A DNA stretch of 34,012 nt, taken from Victivallaceae bacterium (GTDB taxonomy: Bacteria > Verrucomicrobiota > Lentisphaeria > Victivallales > Victivallaceae). The stretch covers positions 1 through 34,012 of the forward strand of contig JAKIUY010000046.1 in assembly GCA_021647315.1 (NCBI GenBank). The letters are read 5' to 3'. The translations under genes and the position numbers were made by a program. The notes beneath the pieces are model-generated. The model did no database searches, was not told the origin of the DNA, and was given only the letters and a program-made list of their open reading frames with translations. Positions 24,501 through 32,945 of the stretch are shown piece by piece; position 1 is the first letter of the stretch; every line of letters starts with the position of its first letter.

Positions 24501-24562
24501 GTCATAAATTTACAAAAAACACACCGTTTAAATTTGAAATTGATTATATAAAGTTATATTAA
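21557..24562 (+). CDS. Secreted DUF4838 protein with CBM9-like module
   Basis: A 1001-residue protein. A signal peptide covers residues 1-23 (cleavage around IYA). An alpha-glucuronidase-type N-terminal domain follows at about 30-160 (RLAAEELQNYIAKTTGAKL, then FGLLYGVYDFIEKYLGTRWY). The DUF4838 TIM-barrel-like region is about 185-560 (YIYLSFADNFG, STLAYNRYAEPP). A carbohydrate-binding family 9-like module is at about 619-812, with VIDGKLTDKAW, FDDSVELFV and ELAVPLKNFG. A last beta-sandwich ends FEIDYIKLY. The family is abundant in polysaccharide-degrading Lentisphaerota and Bacteroidota. Its reaction is not established here, though glycosidase activity is expected. The gene has AAAAGG upstream of the ATG and follows a strong terminator, so it begins a new transcript. 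Confidence 0.88.
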   Translation: MKKIISLLVVATVLLTVQFQIYAAVRSNSAASIKLVTANKSSFTIVISKTAPASTRLAAEELQNYIAKTTGAKLAISNRPSGSGKSIFLGNNAALPKKQRFDSDSYKAEKYAIFNWQGNLVIMGGEPNVDPLRSTAGNFGLLYGVYDFIEKYLGTRWYAPGKLGECIDSQATIVVDNLPLTYQPSYSYRTLWPRTTEEATSKASLLWLRRLKAYGSKPNNINHSLDAFSYEHRDSPEIFALDGRGQRIMGKCTVTQRNGKNIYKWTKYPQLCLTSPKLVDLLVKAINGWYANGGERERGTFYRTPHSENYIYLSFADNFGLNPCHGPKCSKIIAQPNGFSNLVWKFTAEVARRLKKDQPGKIVSTLAYNRYAEPPSRKIKIPDNVSVRICVRPPIIYFGAKAYRDKSSKIIQGWSERVSDISFWQYHVNFGGSSIYPVDVPHIIQKFYKRYQGKASSTFFQPGSGHSKSKSTYVIKNLPREIINTTFTLRSLWNPDYDADVELSRFYLLFFGPAADKMKEYYKARLAAWENMTGKTLKSGNAVSGDLSATVIFKQIYPFALVKKLDKQIRAARQQTPAGSIYRQRIDWFIKKLHEPFYKLSEAYFKDNNNRELMLPESPVAPVIDGKLTDKAWQKTEKIAFFNTSGPVAPTYPTSFKAIVKNNILYLAVEAVDPHSDNQRLNAVKQDDAAYFDDSVELFVVPNPKQPKKYYQAVINLNNIIFDAYNDKTRKLSDIKWSSGIRSATKKLKGKWQMELAVPLKNFGIKKFAAETEIGFNICRNKKSGVGENHEASQWVPTSGNFHRTDAFGTLVGGRQPFFVKAFDKTNANYPGARYSHKYKAQNRAGATINKATFKPGNISCIVKDGKLIINATFLPVRDIVDRISFRPAKMTSIPVGDKTRMQIKVKSSIPSIQFLLGYSYEDINGKKCTDYIKIRTAEANEWLVKSFDLRDDGQYAPKRAKTNQRFGIPKTFKGMTIYISGHKFTKNTPFKFEIDYIKLY

Positions 24563-24859
24563 GGACTCACAAAAAAATAACTTGGATATTTTTGAATGAG
24601 CCCTAACTTCAGATTTTCTGATCCAACAGAATTAGGAGTGACACCAAAAACATTCGCGACGGGGACGTCGCTCCCACATTCAAGGTGGGAGCTCTAGCAC
24701 CTAAATTAGCAATCGTAATAATCTAATTTAGGTGCTGGGCGAATAGAGGTGTCAATTCCTATTTCCGCTTGACATCAGCTTTTGAGCTTAAATAATCAAA
24801 TAAGTAAGGATGTCTGAACTTATAGATTCGTGCAAAATTAATAAAAGGAATTGGAAAAT
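24563..24859. other. Intergenic region dominated by a nested palindromic element
   Basis: No gene in these 297 bases. The central 127 bases are the structured element at 24634-24760. The remainder is AT-rich leader sequence. Confidence 0.5.
24634..24760. repeat. Nested palindromic element containing family B repeat copy 3
   Basis: Outer arms AGGAGTGACACC (24634-24645) and GGTGTCAATTCCT (24748-24760) pair with one bulge, and ATTCGC (24652-24657) pairs with GCGAAT (24739-24744). Inside are GCGACG-GGGA-CGTCGC (24655-24670, overlapping), GCTCCCAC/GTGGGAGC with a seven-base loop (24670-24692), and AGCACCTAAATTAG/CTAATTTAGGTGCT with a 13-base loop (24696-24736). The whole could fold into a multi-branched structure. 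The part 24652-24680 recurs at 6094-6122 and, diverged, at 4146-4176. Confidence 0.7.
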
Positions 24860-27769
24860 ATGAAAAAGATTATCACACTGTTAATTGTCGCTATGCTTGG
24901 CGCAACCGCATTCTCAGGACAAAATCGCAACACTACCGCAGTTAAACTGCAAGGCAAAATAACCCTTGACGGCAAATTGAATGAGGCAGCTTGGCAACAG
25001 ACCCCAGCCAGTTCTCCGTTAGTGGAAATTAGCGGTAAAAAAGTTCCTCAACAGCTTCAGACTACCTTTAAGGTGCTTTATGATGACAATGGGGTCTATT
25101 TGGGGATACGTTCAAATGAGCCTAAAATCAAGTATTTGAAAACGAATGCACCGTTAGTGCTTGACTCAGCGGTGTGGATTAATGATGATGTTGAAGTTTT
25201 TATTGATCCCATTGGTGATCGAATGGAATATTATCAGTTCGGCATCACGCCGGGCGGGGCAAAATGCGATTTTTATTTTATTGAAGGCGGTAATACTGGG
25301 AAGTCAGGCTACAACCCCGTTTGGCAGGCTAAAAGTTTTATCGGCTCAAACTACTATACAACTGAAATATTTATTCCATTCGCTGCGTTGAATGTGCGCA
25401 AATTAAAACCGGGCAGACAGGACTGGATAATCAGCGTCGCAAGGCAGCGCCTGGCGGGAAAAACAGCCCGCCATACCCTGTTCAATACTGGGGGCAAAAA
25501 AGGCTTTCATAATGTTACCGCCTGGGGTAAGGTCAAAGGAATTACTGTCCCGTCCGGAAAATATCTGTTTTACGGTGAAAATTCTTCAGCAGAGGTTGGC
25601 AAAACAGCATCAGGCTACAATGTTACAACTGCAATTAATCTGCTTAACCGTGGTAATAAAGCACGTAAAGTAACTGTTCAGGCTGAAATTGAAGGGAAAA
25701 AAGTTAAAAAAAATATTGCGTTACCTAAAGGAAAATTGCAACTGGTTGAATTACCGGCGATGAATATTGCCTCTCAGGGCATCAAGCAGGTTAAGTTTTC
25801 TGTAACCGAACCGGGTACCGGCAAACTGCTCTATACTAATATTGCGGTAATAAAACTTAAATATCAGCCAATTGTGTTGAGTATTACCCAACCGGCCTAT
25901 CGCAATACCATCTATTTTACTCAGAAAATCAATAAAATCAGTGCTGCGGTGATGCTGAATATGCCACAATCAAAACTCCGTAACGCTAAACTTGTTGCAC
26001 GGTTTCAATCCAGTGCAGGTAAGCGAATATGGAGCAAAGATTATAAAATCACGCCTGGAATAAATAAATTATCCTTAACCATTCCGGCAGTAACGCTGCC
26101 CGTCGGAACCTATCAGTTGCAAATAAAACTGCGAGCCAGTTCAGGTAGCGAATTGGCACAAGTATCCACCAGCGTGTTTAAACTGGGCAATGCACCTGCC
26201 GTTGAAGTCAGAATTGACCGCAAAGGCAATACTGTAGTCAATGGGGTACCACTCTTTATCCGTGGCTGGTATGGCAATTATATTTTTAAATTGGCTCCGA
26301 TTTCAATGGCTGGCATCCGGATGCCACGCAGTATCAACTTTCTGATGGGTGGCAATAATATTGATTCAACCCGGCTGGGCTTTAAATACACTGTTGGCTT
26401 GACTCGTATTCCAGGGTTGGAAGCGGCCGCCAAGGCGGGCAAAAAACTGCCGGAATCGGTAAAACAGGCCGTGCTGGAAAAAATTGCCGCAGTAAAATAT
26501 GATCGTAATGCTATTGGTTACTATCTTTCTGACGAACCGGAATGTCGCGGTCTATCAGCGGAAACATTGCAGGAACTTTATCAGTTGATAAAAAAAGCCG
26601 ATCCTTACCGTCTCTGCCTAATTGTCAGCCGAACACCAGCACGATACTTGTCGGCCTGCGATGTCATCTCGCCACATCCATATAACAATCCAATTATCAA
26701 TCAGCAGGGCAAACGGGCTTTTTCGCAGGATTATGCCGATATTCACCGTAAACTGCAGGAAGGTTACAAAGCAATTAACGGGCGGGCCAAAGGGTTGTGG
26801 TCGATGCCGCAGATATTTTCCTATTATGAATTTGGCAAAAAAAGTCGTTCAGTTCAGCCTGATTTCAGCCAGGCACGCTGGTCAATCTATTCAGGCGTTG
26901 CCAACCACGCCACCGGCGTGGTGCCGTTTATCTTCTGCGATTACTGGAATGATATTGAAAACCGCATCGGGATAAACTATATGTTTGAAACCCTGGCTTG
27001 GTTGGAACCAGCCTGGACTGCGGGCAATGACCAGAAAACCCTCGTTCGCTGTTCAAACGGCGGTGCGATAGATGTGGTTACCAAAAAATACACCTCAAAT
27101 GGCAAATCACACCTTTATATTGTGGCAACCAATCGTTCCGACAAAAAGACCAAAGTTAACTTTACAATTTTCGGTGCTAATCGTTATAAACGGCTGTTTG
27201 TCCTGCGCGAAAACCGCACTGTTTCATTTAAACGCGGTAAATTCAGCGATACCTTTGCCGTCGGTGACGTGCATATCTACACCACCTGTGACCAGATTCC
27301 ATATTTCAAAAGCCTGCAAGAGATCAAAGCTGAAATCGCCGCAATAAAAAGTTATCCTAAATCTGGGAAAAACATCTTGCGTAACGGTAAATTCAATTGG
27401 CAACGTGGCGTTGACGGTCGTGATAGCCGGATTTATGGTGATTCATTGGCGGATGGTAACTTCGACAGTCCCGGCTGGCAGCCTTGGTATGGCAACCGCA
27501 AAGAGCTTAACCTGGTTTTCCCGGATGGGGTCAAATTCAATAAATTCAGCTTTTACTCCAATAATATCAAAGCGGCGCGTCTGGAAGTATGGAGTTACGG
27601 TAAATGGCGTGAACTTGCGAAATGGACTAATATTTATCAGTTTAGAACCACCTGGCAAGGCAAAATGCAGGATACAGTTAAACTGCGCCTGATGGTCGAT
27701 AAAGTAAAACTTGGCCGGAATGTCAACGGCGGTTCAATTCCATGTATAACTGAAATTAAGATGTATTAA
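24860..27769 (+). CDS. Secreted multidomain protein: CBM9-like, TIM-barrel glycosidase-like and discoidin-like domains
   Basis: A protein of 969 residues from the ATG at 24860, just after AAAAGGAATTGG. A TTG three codons earlier is unlikely. A signal peptide covers about 1-20. A CBM9-like module at about 30-230 shows ITLDGKLNEAAW and INDDVEVFIDP. Beta-sandwich regions follow to about 450. A TIM-barrel-like domain then starts VVNGVPLFIRGWYGN and contains GYYLSDEPE near 556, where the glutamate is the likely acid/base as in GH2-type barrels. The C-terminal 130 residues (from NILRNGKFNW) look like an F5/8-type discoidin-like binding domain. Exact glycosidase family is not assigned. It is probably exported and attacks the same polymer as its neighbours. 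Confidence 0.85.
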   Translation: MKKIITLLIVAMLGATAFSGQNRNTTAVKLQGKITLDGKLNEAAWQQTPASSPLVEISGKKVPQQLQTTFKVLYDDNGVYLGIRSNEPKIKYLKTNAPLVLDSAVWINDDVEVFIDPIGDRMEYYQFGITPGGAKCDFYFIEGGNTGKSGYNPVWQAKSFIGSNYYTTEIFIPFAALNVRKLKPGRQDWIISVARQRLAGKTARHTLFNTGGKKGFHNVTAWGKVKGITVPSGKYLFYGENSSAEVGKTASGYNVTTAINLLNRGNKARKVTVQAEIEGKKVKKNIALPKGKLQLVELPAMNIASQGIKQVKFSVTEPGTGKLLYTNIAVIKLKYQPIVLSITQPAYRNTIYFTQKINKISAAVMLNMPQSKLRNAKLVARFQSSAGKRIWSKDYKITPGINKLSLTIPAVTLPVGTYQLQIKLRASSGSELAQVSTSVFKLGNAPAVEVRIDRKGNTVVNGVPLFIRGWYGNYIFKLAPISMAGIRMPRSINFLMGGNNIDSTRLGFKYTVGLTRIPGLEAAAKAGKKLPESVKQAVLEKIAAVKYDRNAIGYYLSDEPECRGLSAETLQELYQLIKKADPYRLCLIVSRTPARYLSACDVISPHPYNNPIINQQGKRAFSQDYADIHRKLQEGYKAINGRAKGLWSMPQIFSYYEFGKKSRSVQPDFSQARWSIYSGVANHATGVVPFIFCDYWNDIENRIGINYMFETLAWLEPAWTAGNDQKTLVRCSNGGAIDVVTKKYTSNGKSHLYIVATNRSDKKTKVNFTIFGANRYKRLFVLRENRTVSFKRGKFSDTFAVGDVHIYTTCDQIPYFKSLQEIKAEIAAIKSYPKSGKNILRNGKFNWQRGVDGRDSRIYGDSLADGNFDSPGWQPWYGNRKELNLVFPDGVKFNKFSFYSNNIKAARLEVWSYGKWRELAKWTNIYQFRTTWQGKMQDTVKLRLMVDKVKLGRNVNGGSIPCITEIKMY

Positions 27770-27936
27770 CAGGTGTTCGCCCGGTGCTACTTGGCATAAG
27801 GGTTGTTCAATGTTAACTCTATTTCGTAATTACCTACGGTCTTTTCAAGTTACATGATCAGAGGGATTTTACTCTGCCTCTTTGAGGTGGATGTTTTGTA
27901 AAATTAATTCCCTCGGCGGGAGCTGGGGAAAATGAC

Positions 27937-27962
27937 AAAAAATAAAAAGCCTCGAAGAGGCG
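27937..27962 (-). terminator. Intrinsic terminator on the minus strand
   Basis: Read on the minus strand, GCCTC-TTC-GAGGC (27961-27949) is followed by TTTTTATTTTTT. It lies just beyond the stop codon of the minus-strand frame at 27976-28350 and supports transcription in that direction. A run of T is absent on the plus strand. Confidence 0.65.
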
Positions 27963-27975
27963 ATATTAACAGATA

Positions 27976-28350
27976 CTAGGGATGGTTAGACTTACGTCGA
28001 GTACTACCCGTTGTATTCTGACGTCCTAACCAAGTAATGGGTTTTAGCTTGCCAAACAAGTTTGCCATACCTAACAACAGCCGTGCTTCGACCAGAGAAA
28101 CCATTGTTGCCGCCATCAATACCAGCGGGATTGTTAGCCAAATGGAACATCCCCTTGGTAGCAGTGAAACCATGGCTGCACCTGCCATTATTTGAGGCAG
28201 AAAAAAATCAGCAAGTATTGCATCAGAGAGTGGCATAACATGTGCAGATGAAAATGCATGAGTGAAAAACATGGTATATGAGAAGCCCAGCATAAGAATT
28301 CCAGTTCTCGCCAAGCAGGGGAATGAAAATATAAAAGGTTTTTCTTGCAT
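27976..28350 (-). CDS. Possible small membrane protein of unknown function
   Basis: A 124-residue frame with about three hydrophobic segments (roughly 15-33, 41-62 and 69-88) and a basic tail ending RRKSNHP. I do not recognise it. Support: it fills an otherwise empty region, it has membrane-like composition with helix-breaking turns, and an intrinsic terminator lies 14 bases past its stop. Against: no ribosome site is visible before the ATG, the product has no recognised family, and there is an overlapping frame on the same strand (28188-28400). It might be a decayed gene. Confidence 0.38.
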   Translation of the reverse strand: MQEKPFIFSFPCLARTGILMLGFSYTMFFTHAFSSAHVMPLSDAILADFFLPQIMAGAAMVSLLPRGCSIWLTIPLVLMAATMVSLVEARLLLGMANLFGKLKPITWLGRQNTTGSTRRKSNHP

Positions 28351-28481
28351 GTCTTTATACTGCTTATTAGTTTAGAGTATTTTTTAAAATTAGATGGCAT
28401 TTATAGTATATCTGCTTTAAGTTAAAATGCAATATTTGCTAAGCTACGGAAATAAACAGCTCAATTTAAGGATTTTTAACA

Positions 28482-30017
28482 ATGAAACCGAATGTATTAA
28501 TTTTTTGTGTCGATGAGATGCGCGCTGATCATCTGGGGTGCGCTGGCAATGCTATCGTCAAAACGCCTAATCTTGATAAACTAGCGGCGGCTGGGAGTTT
28601 TTTCCCCAATGCCCGCTGCAATAATCCGATCTGCATGCCAGCGCGAGCCTCAATGTTTACCGGACTGCTCCCCCGGGATCACGGTTTAAGAGTCAACGGA
28701 CAATCATTGCGCACCGACTTGCCGGTACTGCCGGAAATTATGGCTGATAACGGCTATCGAACCCATTCAGCAGGAAAACTACATTTAACCCCCTGGATTA
28801 CGCCAAATCAACCGGATTCTATGCGTGAACAGCTCCCAGAAAGCAAGACATTTTGGGATAAAAATCTTGTCAATGGAATTCCCACTCCATATTATGGCTT
28901 TCAGACTGTTGACTTTGTTGGCGGTCATACATCCTACGCCTGGGGCGATTATATCGAATGGCTCAAAAGCAATGGTGGCGACCCTGAATTATTGCGTGAA
29001 AACCATGCCTTGGAACCACTTACCGGAGCTCCAACCTGCTATAAAATGGCTCTGCCGGAAGAACTGCATTATAACCGCTATATTGCCGATTCAACAATTG
29101 AACACATTGCCCAGGCGGGTGATGAACCGTTCTTCTCCTGGTGTTCATTTCCCGATCCGCATTCTCCCTGTGCTCCACCGCAACCCTATTGTGATATGTA
29201 TAATCCGGCAGCGATGCCGCTTCCGGTGACCCATAACGGTGAAATTAAAGATCTACCACCATACTATGCCCAAGTATTGAATGGTGAATTAAAACCTAAC
29301 GGCAGTGATAACACTGGAATAACCCCAGCTCACTGGCAGGAAATTATTGCCATGACCTATGGCATGATAACCCATCTGGATAGTGAAATCGGCCGGGTTA
29401 TGACTGCTTTGAACAGTTCGGGCAAGGCAGATAATACCATTGTTATTTTTATTACTGATCATGGCGACATGATGGGTGATCACGGTCTGATCTGGAAATC
29501 ATTTTATACCTTCAACGGCTGTACAAATATTCCGCTGATTATCTCCGCGCCCGGAATGGCGAAAAACAATATCAACAGGCAGCTTATTTCACAAATTGAT
29601 CTGATGCCGGGTATTCTTGATCTATGTAATATTCCGCTACCCGGAGCTGACTGGGCGAAATTCAAAACACCATTCGAACGCGGCTCTGTTTCCCCTTTGA
29701 ATAATTATCCGGGGCGCAGTTTCAGGCCGATGCTGGAAAATGCTGACAGCAGGATCAGAGACTCTGTAATTATTGAAAATGATGATCCGACCACAGGATT
29801 GCAGGTGCGGGCACTGATAACAGACCAATATCGCCTGACCGTCTATCCAGGAACAGATCACGGGGAACTGTTCGATCTGATAAAAGATCCTCACGAACTA
29901 TACAATCTATGGTATAAAGAGGAATTCAGTGACATTCGCAGTGAATTGATTTTCCAGTTATTGAAAGATTATAGCAGTGACACCCCATATTTTCCAGTGC
30001 CGGACTGGAATGCATAA
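28482..30017 (+). CDS. Sulfatase (arylsulfatase family, formylglycine-dependent)
   Basis: A 511-residue protein with the sulfatase fold. Metal ligands at the N-terminus read CVDEMRADHLG (D11). The signature is C51-M-P-A-R55, in which C51 would be converted to formylglycine, so a cysteine-type maturase or anaerobic anSME is needed elsewhere. TDHGDMMGDHG at 325-335 (D326, H327) supplies further metal ligands. There is no signal peptide, unlike its neighbours, so desulfation may take place in the cytoplasm on imported oligosaccharides. AAGGAT precedes the ATG. The gene lies 53 bases upstream of the CBM9/DUF4091 gene, which suggests one operon with the last two genes. Substrate could be a sulfated sugar. 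Choline sulfate or phosphonate-type relatives cannot be ruled out. Confidence 0.94.
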   Translation: MKPNVLIFCVDEMRADHLGCAGNAIVKTPNLDKLAAAGSFFPNARCNNPICMPARASMFTGLLPRDHGLRVNGQSLRTDLPVLPEIMADNGYRTHSAGKLHLTPWITPNQPDSMREQLPESKTFWDKNLVNGIPTPYYGFQTVDFVGGHTSYAWGDYIEWLKSNGGDPELLRENHALEPLTGAPTCYKMALPEELHYNRYIADSTIEHIAQAGDEPFFSWCSFPDPHSPCAPPQPYCDMYNPAAMPLPVTHNGEIKDLPPYYAQVLNGELKPNGSDNTGITPAHWQEIIAMTYGMITHLDSEIGRVMTALNSSGKADNTIVIFITDHGDMMGDHGLIWKSFYTFNGCTNIPLIISAPGMAKNNINRQLISQIDLMPGILDLCNIPLPGADWAKFKTPFERGSVSPLNNYPGRSFRPMLENADSRIRDSVIIENDDPTTGLQVRALITDQYRLTVYPGTDHGELFDLIKDPHELYNLWYKEEFSDIRSELIFQLLKDYSSDTPYFPVPDWNA

Positions 30018-30070
30018 ATAGTGCCTGAACGAAATAAACCATCAGTCATAAACTAAAAAGGAGTTTTATA

Positions 30071-32932
30071 ATGTTAACTACAACAATCCGTAAAACTGTA
30101 TCACGCAACGTTAGAAATAGTTTATTATTATTCGCAATATTTGTTGCCGCAAATATATCAGCCGCTGACAGTGGCAAGCGTACAGTCCCTTTTACGCAAT
30201 GCCCCACTACTGATTTGCCGGTTAAGATTGATGGCAATCTGGATGAAGCAGCATGGAATGCTACGCCGATTCTGGCACCGTTTGTCACGGTACATGGTGA
30301 TCATTATCCAGTGGCTCAAACTGAAGTACGAATGCTGCACAATAAACAGTCTATTTTATTTGCAATTAAGGTATTTGAACCTGCAATGGATAAAGTCAGG
30401 GCTAAAATAACTAACCACGACGGTGGTGTTTGGCGCGATGACTCAATTGAGATATTTATCAAACCTGAAAATTCTGCTGATTATTATCAGTTTATTGCTA
30501 ACAGTTCAGGCGTGATGGAGGAGAGTAAAAATAGAAAAATTGACTGGAACAGTGGATGGCAGGTGAAAGCAGGCCGTTTTGCCCGTGGCTGGACACTGGA
30601 AATTGCCATTCCTGTAAAAGCAGTTGGCATAAAACCTGAGCTCGGCAGTATTTTCTCTTTCAATGTCTGTCGTGAACGCCCGCATGCCCGCGAATACAGC
30701 GCCTGGAGTAATCCGCACGGCTCATTTCATAACAAAGCTTTTTTTGCTGAAGCAATTTTTGTCGACAGAGTATCATTCTGGTGGTCACTGCGGCGGCCCG
30801 GCAAAATTCTTACTGCATCATCCTTCATGACGCTAGATGCTCAGGGACAGATTGGCACCTATAAGGTTACAGTTACAACCTATGAAAGTGGCATTAAAAA
30901 AGCCACAAAACAACATGAAATCAAATTTGTGGCCGGTGACCGGCATAGTTTTGAAATACCATTCCTGATACCGGGCATGAAACAGCCTGGCGTGCGGCTT
31001 GCCGCATCTAATTCAGATGGGAAAAATATTTTCGAAACCGGCATCCTGCCGTTGACTATCTCCGACCCGACTGAGTATGAATTGACCCGAGCGGGAAATT
31101 TGCTGAAAGCGATTAAACAGGGCATCCGCCTCAGAGAGTGGCGGAAGCGTTTTGCGGCATTAAAGCAACATCCTGATGTTTTACTGTTGCAAAAACTGTC
31201 CCAGGAGATGGAAATCTCCACTTTGACGGCAAAGCTACCGAAAAGCCATGCTAATGTGACTGCGTTGCCGTTTACTGTTCCACCTTTTAGGATGACTCAA
31301 TATGACTTTGTTCCACAACTTTCCGAGCTTAAAAAATCACCGTACATTATTGCCTGTAAAGGGGAATATGAACCGGCAAGTGTTAATTTGCTCGCATTGA
31401 AAAATCTTAAAAAAGTAGTATTGACTATTAGCGACTTGAAGACGAAAAACGGTCAGCGGTTTGCCGTGTCAGATATTGAAGTAAGAATAGTCAAGAACTG
31501 GTATCAGGCAGGAACGGGGTCTACTGTCGGTAGTCAAGCGGTATTTGTCCCGGAATTATTAGTTAAAGATGATGCTGTAATTATCCCGAATCACAAAACT
31601 AAACGTAATATTTTCAAATTCAATGAAAAAATCGGGCCTGTTGAGCCAAAAATTTTACAACCGGTTAATATCACGGAATTTCAGAACCGCCAATTCTGGC
31701 TACTGGCACATATCCCTGACAATCAACAAGCCGGGAATTATTCCGGGAAAATTAAATTTACCGCTGATGGAAAATTGCTTGCATCTATTCCGCTGAAAAT
31801 AACTGTTTTGCCCATGCATCTGGAAAAGAGCCGGGCAACGTTTTCAATGTATAATCACGCACGCTATTCAATGGGTAAAAATCCTGATAGAGATATCTTT
31901 TACGAAAAGATGCTGGCTATGTGTAAAGCTTATGGAATGAATAGTTTAATGGTTCAGGAGGGGAAGCGTCTTGATAAAAACGGCAGAGATTATTCAAATT
32001 ATAAATTCAATATTGATGCGATCCGTAAAGCTTTTGAGCTACGACAAAAATATGGGTTGACCAGTTTAACCCTTGCTCAGGGGGTACACTGGATGGATCA
32101 ATGGCTTGACAGAATATGGAAATTGAAAACTGCGGAATTGGAAAAAGGCGATGATCCGGTTATTGCGGCCTATATCGATGTTTGCCGGAAAATCAAACAA
32201 GCCGCGATGGATGCAGGTTTTCCAGCCGAAAACATCTTTATTGCTACTCATGATGAGCCAGGTTATGACTCAACCGGCGAACGTTTGAAACAAGCACGAT
32301 TAATCAATGCGTTAACTCATCAGGCTGGCGTGAAGACCGCTGAAGCAATTACAGCTGAAGGAGCCAGGAAACTGGGTCCCGCAAATCTTGATATGCCAAT
32401 CTTTTCAGGCGAAGGTCTGAGTATCGGCAAACGCCGGCAAAAGGTCGATGTTCCGCTGGGGCTGCATTATTATCACCCGCTCGAAGATCCGAGACATGAC
32501 CGACTATTGAGTGGCATGGTCGTCTGGTATAATAAACTTGACGGGGCGATTCCTTACGCTCTTGCCGCCTTGGGCGGGTGGGATGACTGGAAAGGCTACG
32601 GCTCCTACCGACCGGAACGCTATATATATGATGGAAAACGTACCCCGATTCCTACCATTCAGTTTGAAGCTTTTCGTGAAGGCGTGGATGATTACAAATA
32701 CTTGGAGATGATTGAACGGCGTTGCGTTGAGCTTAAAAACAGGCAACTGACTTCAAAGCAACAGGCAATACTGGCAAAGGCGCTGGATTTGCTCAACCAA
32801 CCGCCTAAAGTATTTCAAGGTAGCTTTGCTAAAGTTAAAGGTGAGGTTACCGCAGCTGATTTTGTCGCATTACGTCGTAAAATGCAGCGTTTACTGGCTC
32901 AACTGGAAGAAATTATGAATAAGACAAAATAA
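30071..32932 (+). CDS. Secreted CBM9-like / DUF4091 glycoside hydrolase-like protein
   Basis: A 953-residue protein. A signal-type N-terminus with a basic stretch and hydrophobic core (LLLFAIFVAANISAA, cleavage near 32). A CBM9-like module at about 45-235 shows VKIDGNLDEAAW, WRDDSIEIFI and WTLEIAIPVKAVG. A beta-sandwich follows to about 560, then a TIM-barrel-like domain with THDEPGYD near 726. The DUF4091 end at about 825-880 reads GWDDWKGYGSYRPERYIYDG and FEAFREGVDDYKYLEMIERR. This is the form taken by several putative glycosidases of glycan-degrading bacteria. The DEP glutamate may be catalytic. AAAAAGGAG precedes the ATG. The last gene begins 13 bases after its stop, so the two are cotranscribed. 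Confidence 0.87.
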   Translation: MLTTTIRKTVSRNVRNSLLLFAIFVAANISAADSGKRTVPFTQCPTTDLPVKIDGNLDEAAWNATPILAPFVTVHGDHYPVAQTEVRMLHNKQSILFAIKVFEPAMDKVRAKITNHDGGVWRDDSIEIFIKPENSADYYQFIANSSGVMEESKNRKIDWNSGWQVKAGRFARGWTLEIAIPVKAVGIKPELGSIFSFNVCRERPHAREYSAWSNPHGSFHNKAFFAEAIFVDRVSFWWSLRRPGKILTASSFMTLDAQGQIGTYKVTVTTYESGIKKATKQHEIKFVAGDRHSFEIPFLIPGMKQPGVRLAASNSDGKNIFETGILPLTISDPTEYELTRAGNLLKAIKQGIRLREWRKRFAALKQHPDVLLLQKLSQEMEISTLTAKLPKSHANVTALPFTVPPFRMTQYDFVPQLSELKKSPYIIACKGEYEPASVNLLALKNLKKVVLTISDLKTKNGQRFAVSDIEVRIVKNWYQAGTGSTVGSQAVFVPELLVKDDAVIIPNHKTKRNIFKFNEKIGPVEPKILQPVNITEFQNRQFWLLAHIPDNQQAGNYSGKIKFTADGKLLASIPLKITVLPMHLEKSRATFSMYNHARYSMGKNPDRDIFYEKMLAMCKAYGMNSLMVQEGKRLDKNGRDYSNYKFNIDAIRKAFELRQKYGLTSLTLAQGVHWMDQWLDRIWKLKTAELEKGDDPVIAAYIDVCRKIKQAAMDAGFPAENIFIATHDEPGYDSTGERLKQARLINALTHQAGVKTAEAITAEGARKLGPANLDMPIFSGEGLSIGKRRQKVDVPLGLHYYHPLEDPRHDRLLSGMVVWYNKLDGAIPYALAALGGWDDWKGYGSYRPERYIYDGKRTPIPTIQFEAFREGVDDYKYLEMIERRCVELKNRQLTSKQQAILAKALDLLNQPPKVFQGSFAKVKGEVTAADFVALRRKMQRLLAQLEEIMNKTK

Positions 32933-32945
32933 GGAATAATGAATA

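Larger units (their letters stand above)
27770..28481. other. Long intergenic region with one possible small membrane-protein gene
   Basis: In 712 bases between two plus-strand genes I see only a 124-codon minus-strand frame (27976-28350) and its apparent terminator. The left 170 bases hold no gene. The right 130 bases are the AT-rich leader of the sulfatase gene. Confidence 0.45.

Noticed and set aside
28188..28400. A second minus-strand frame overlapping the putative membrane protein
   Set aside because: Shorter, without a ribosome site or membrane-protein pattern as good as the 27976-28350 frame, and not followed by the terminator.
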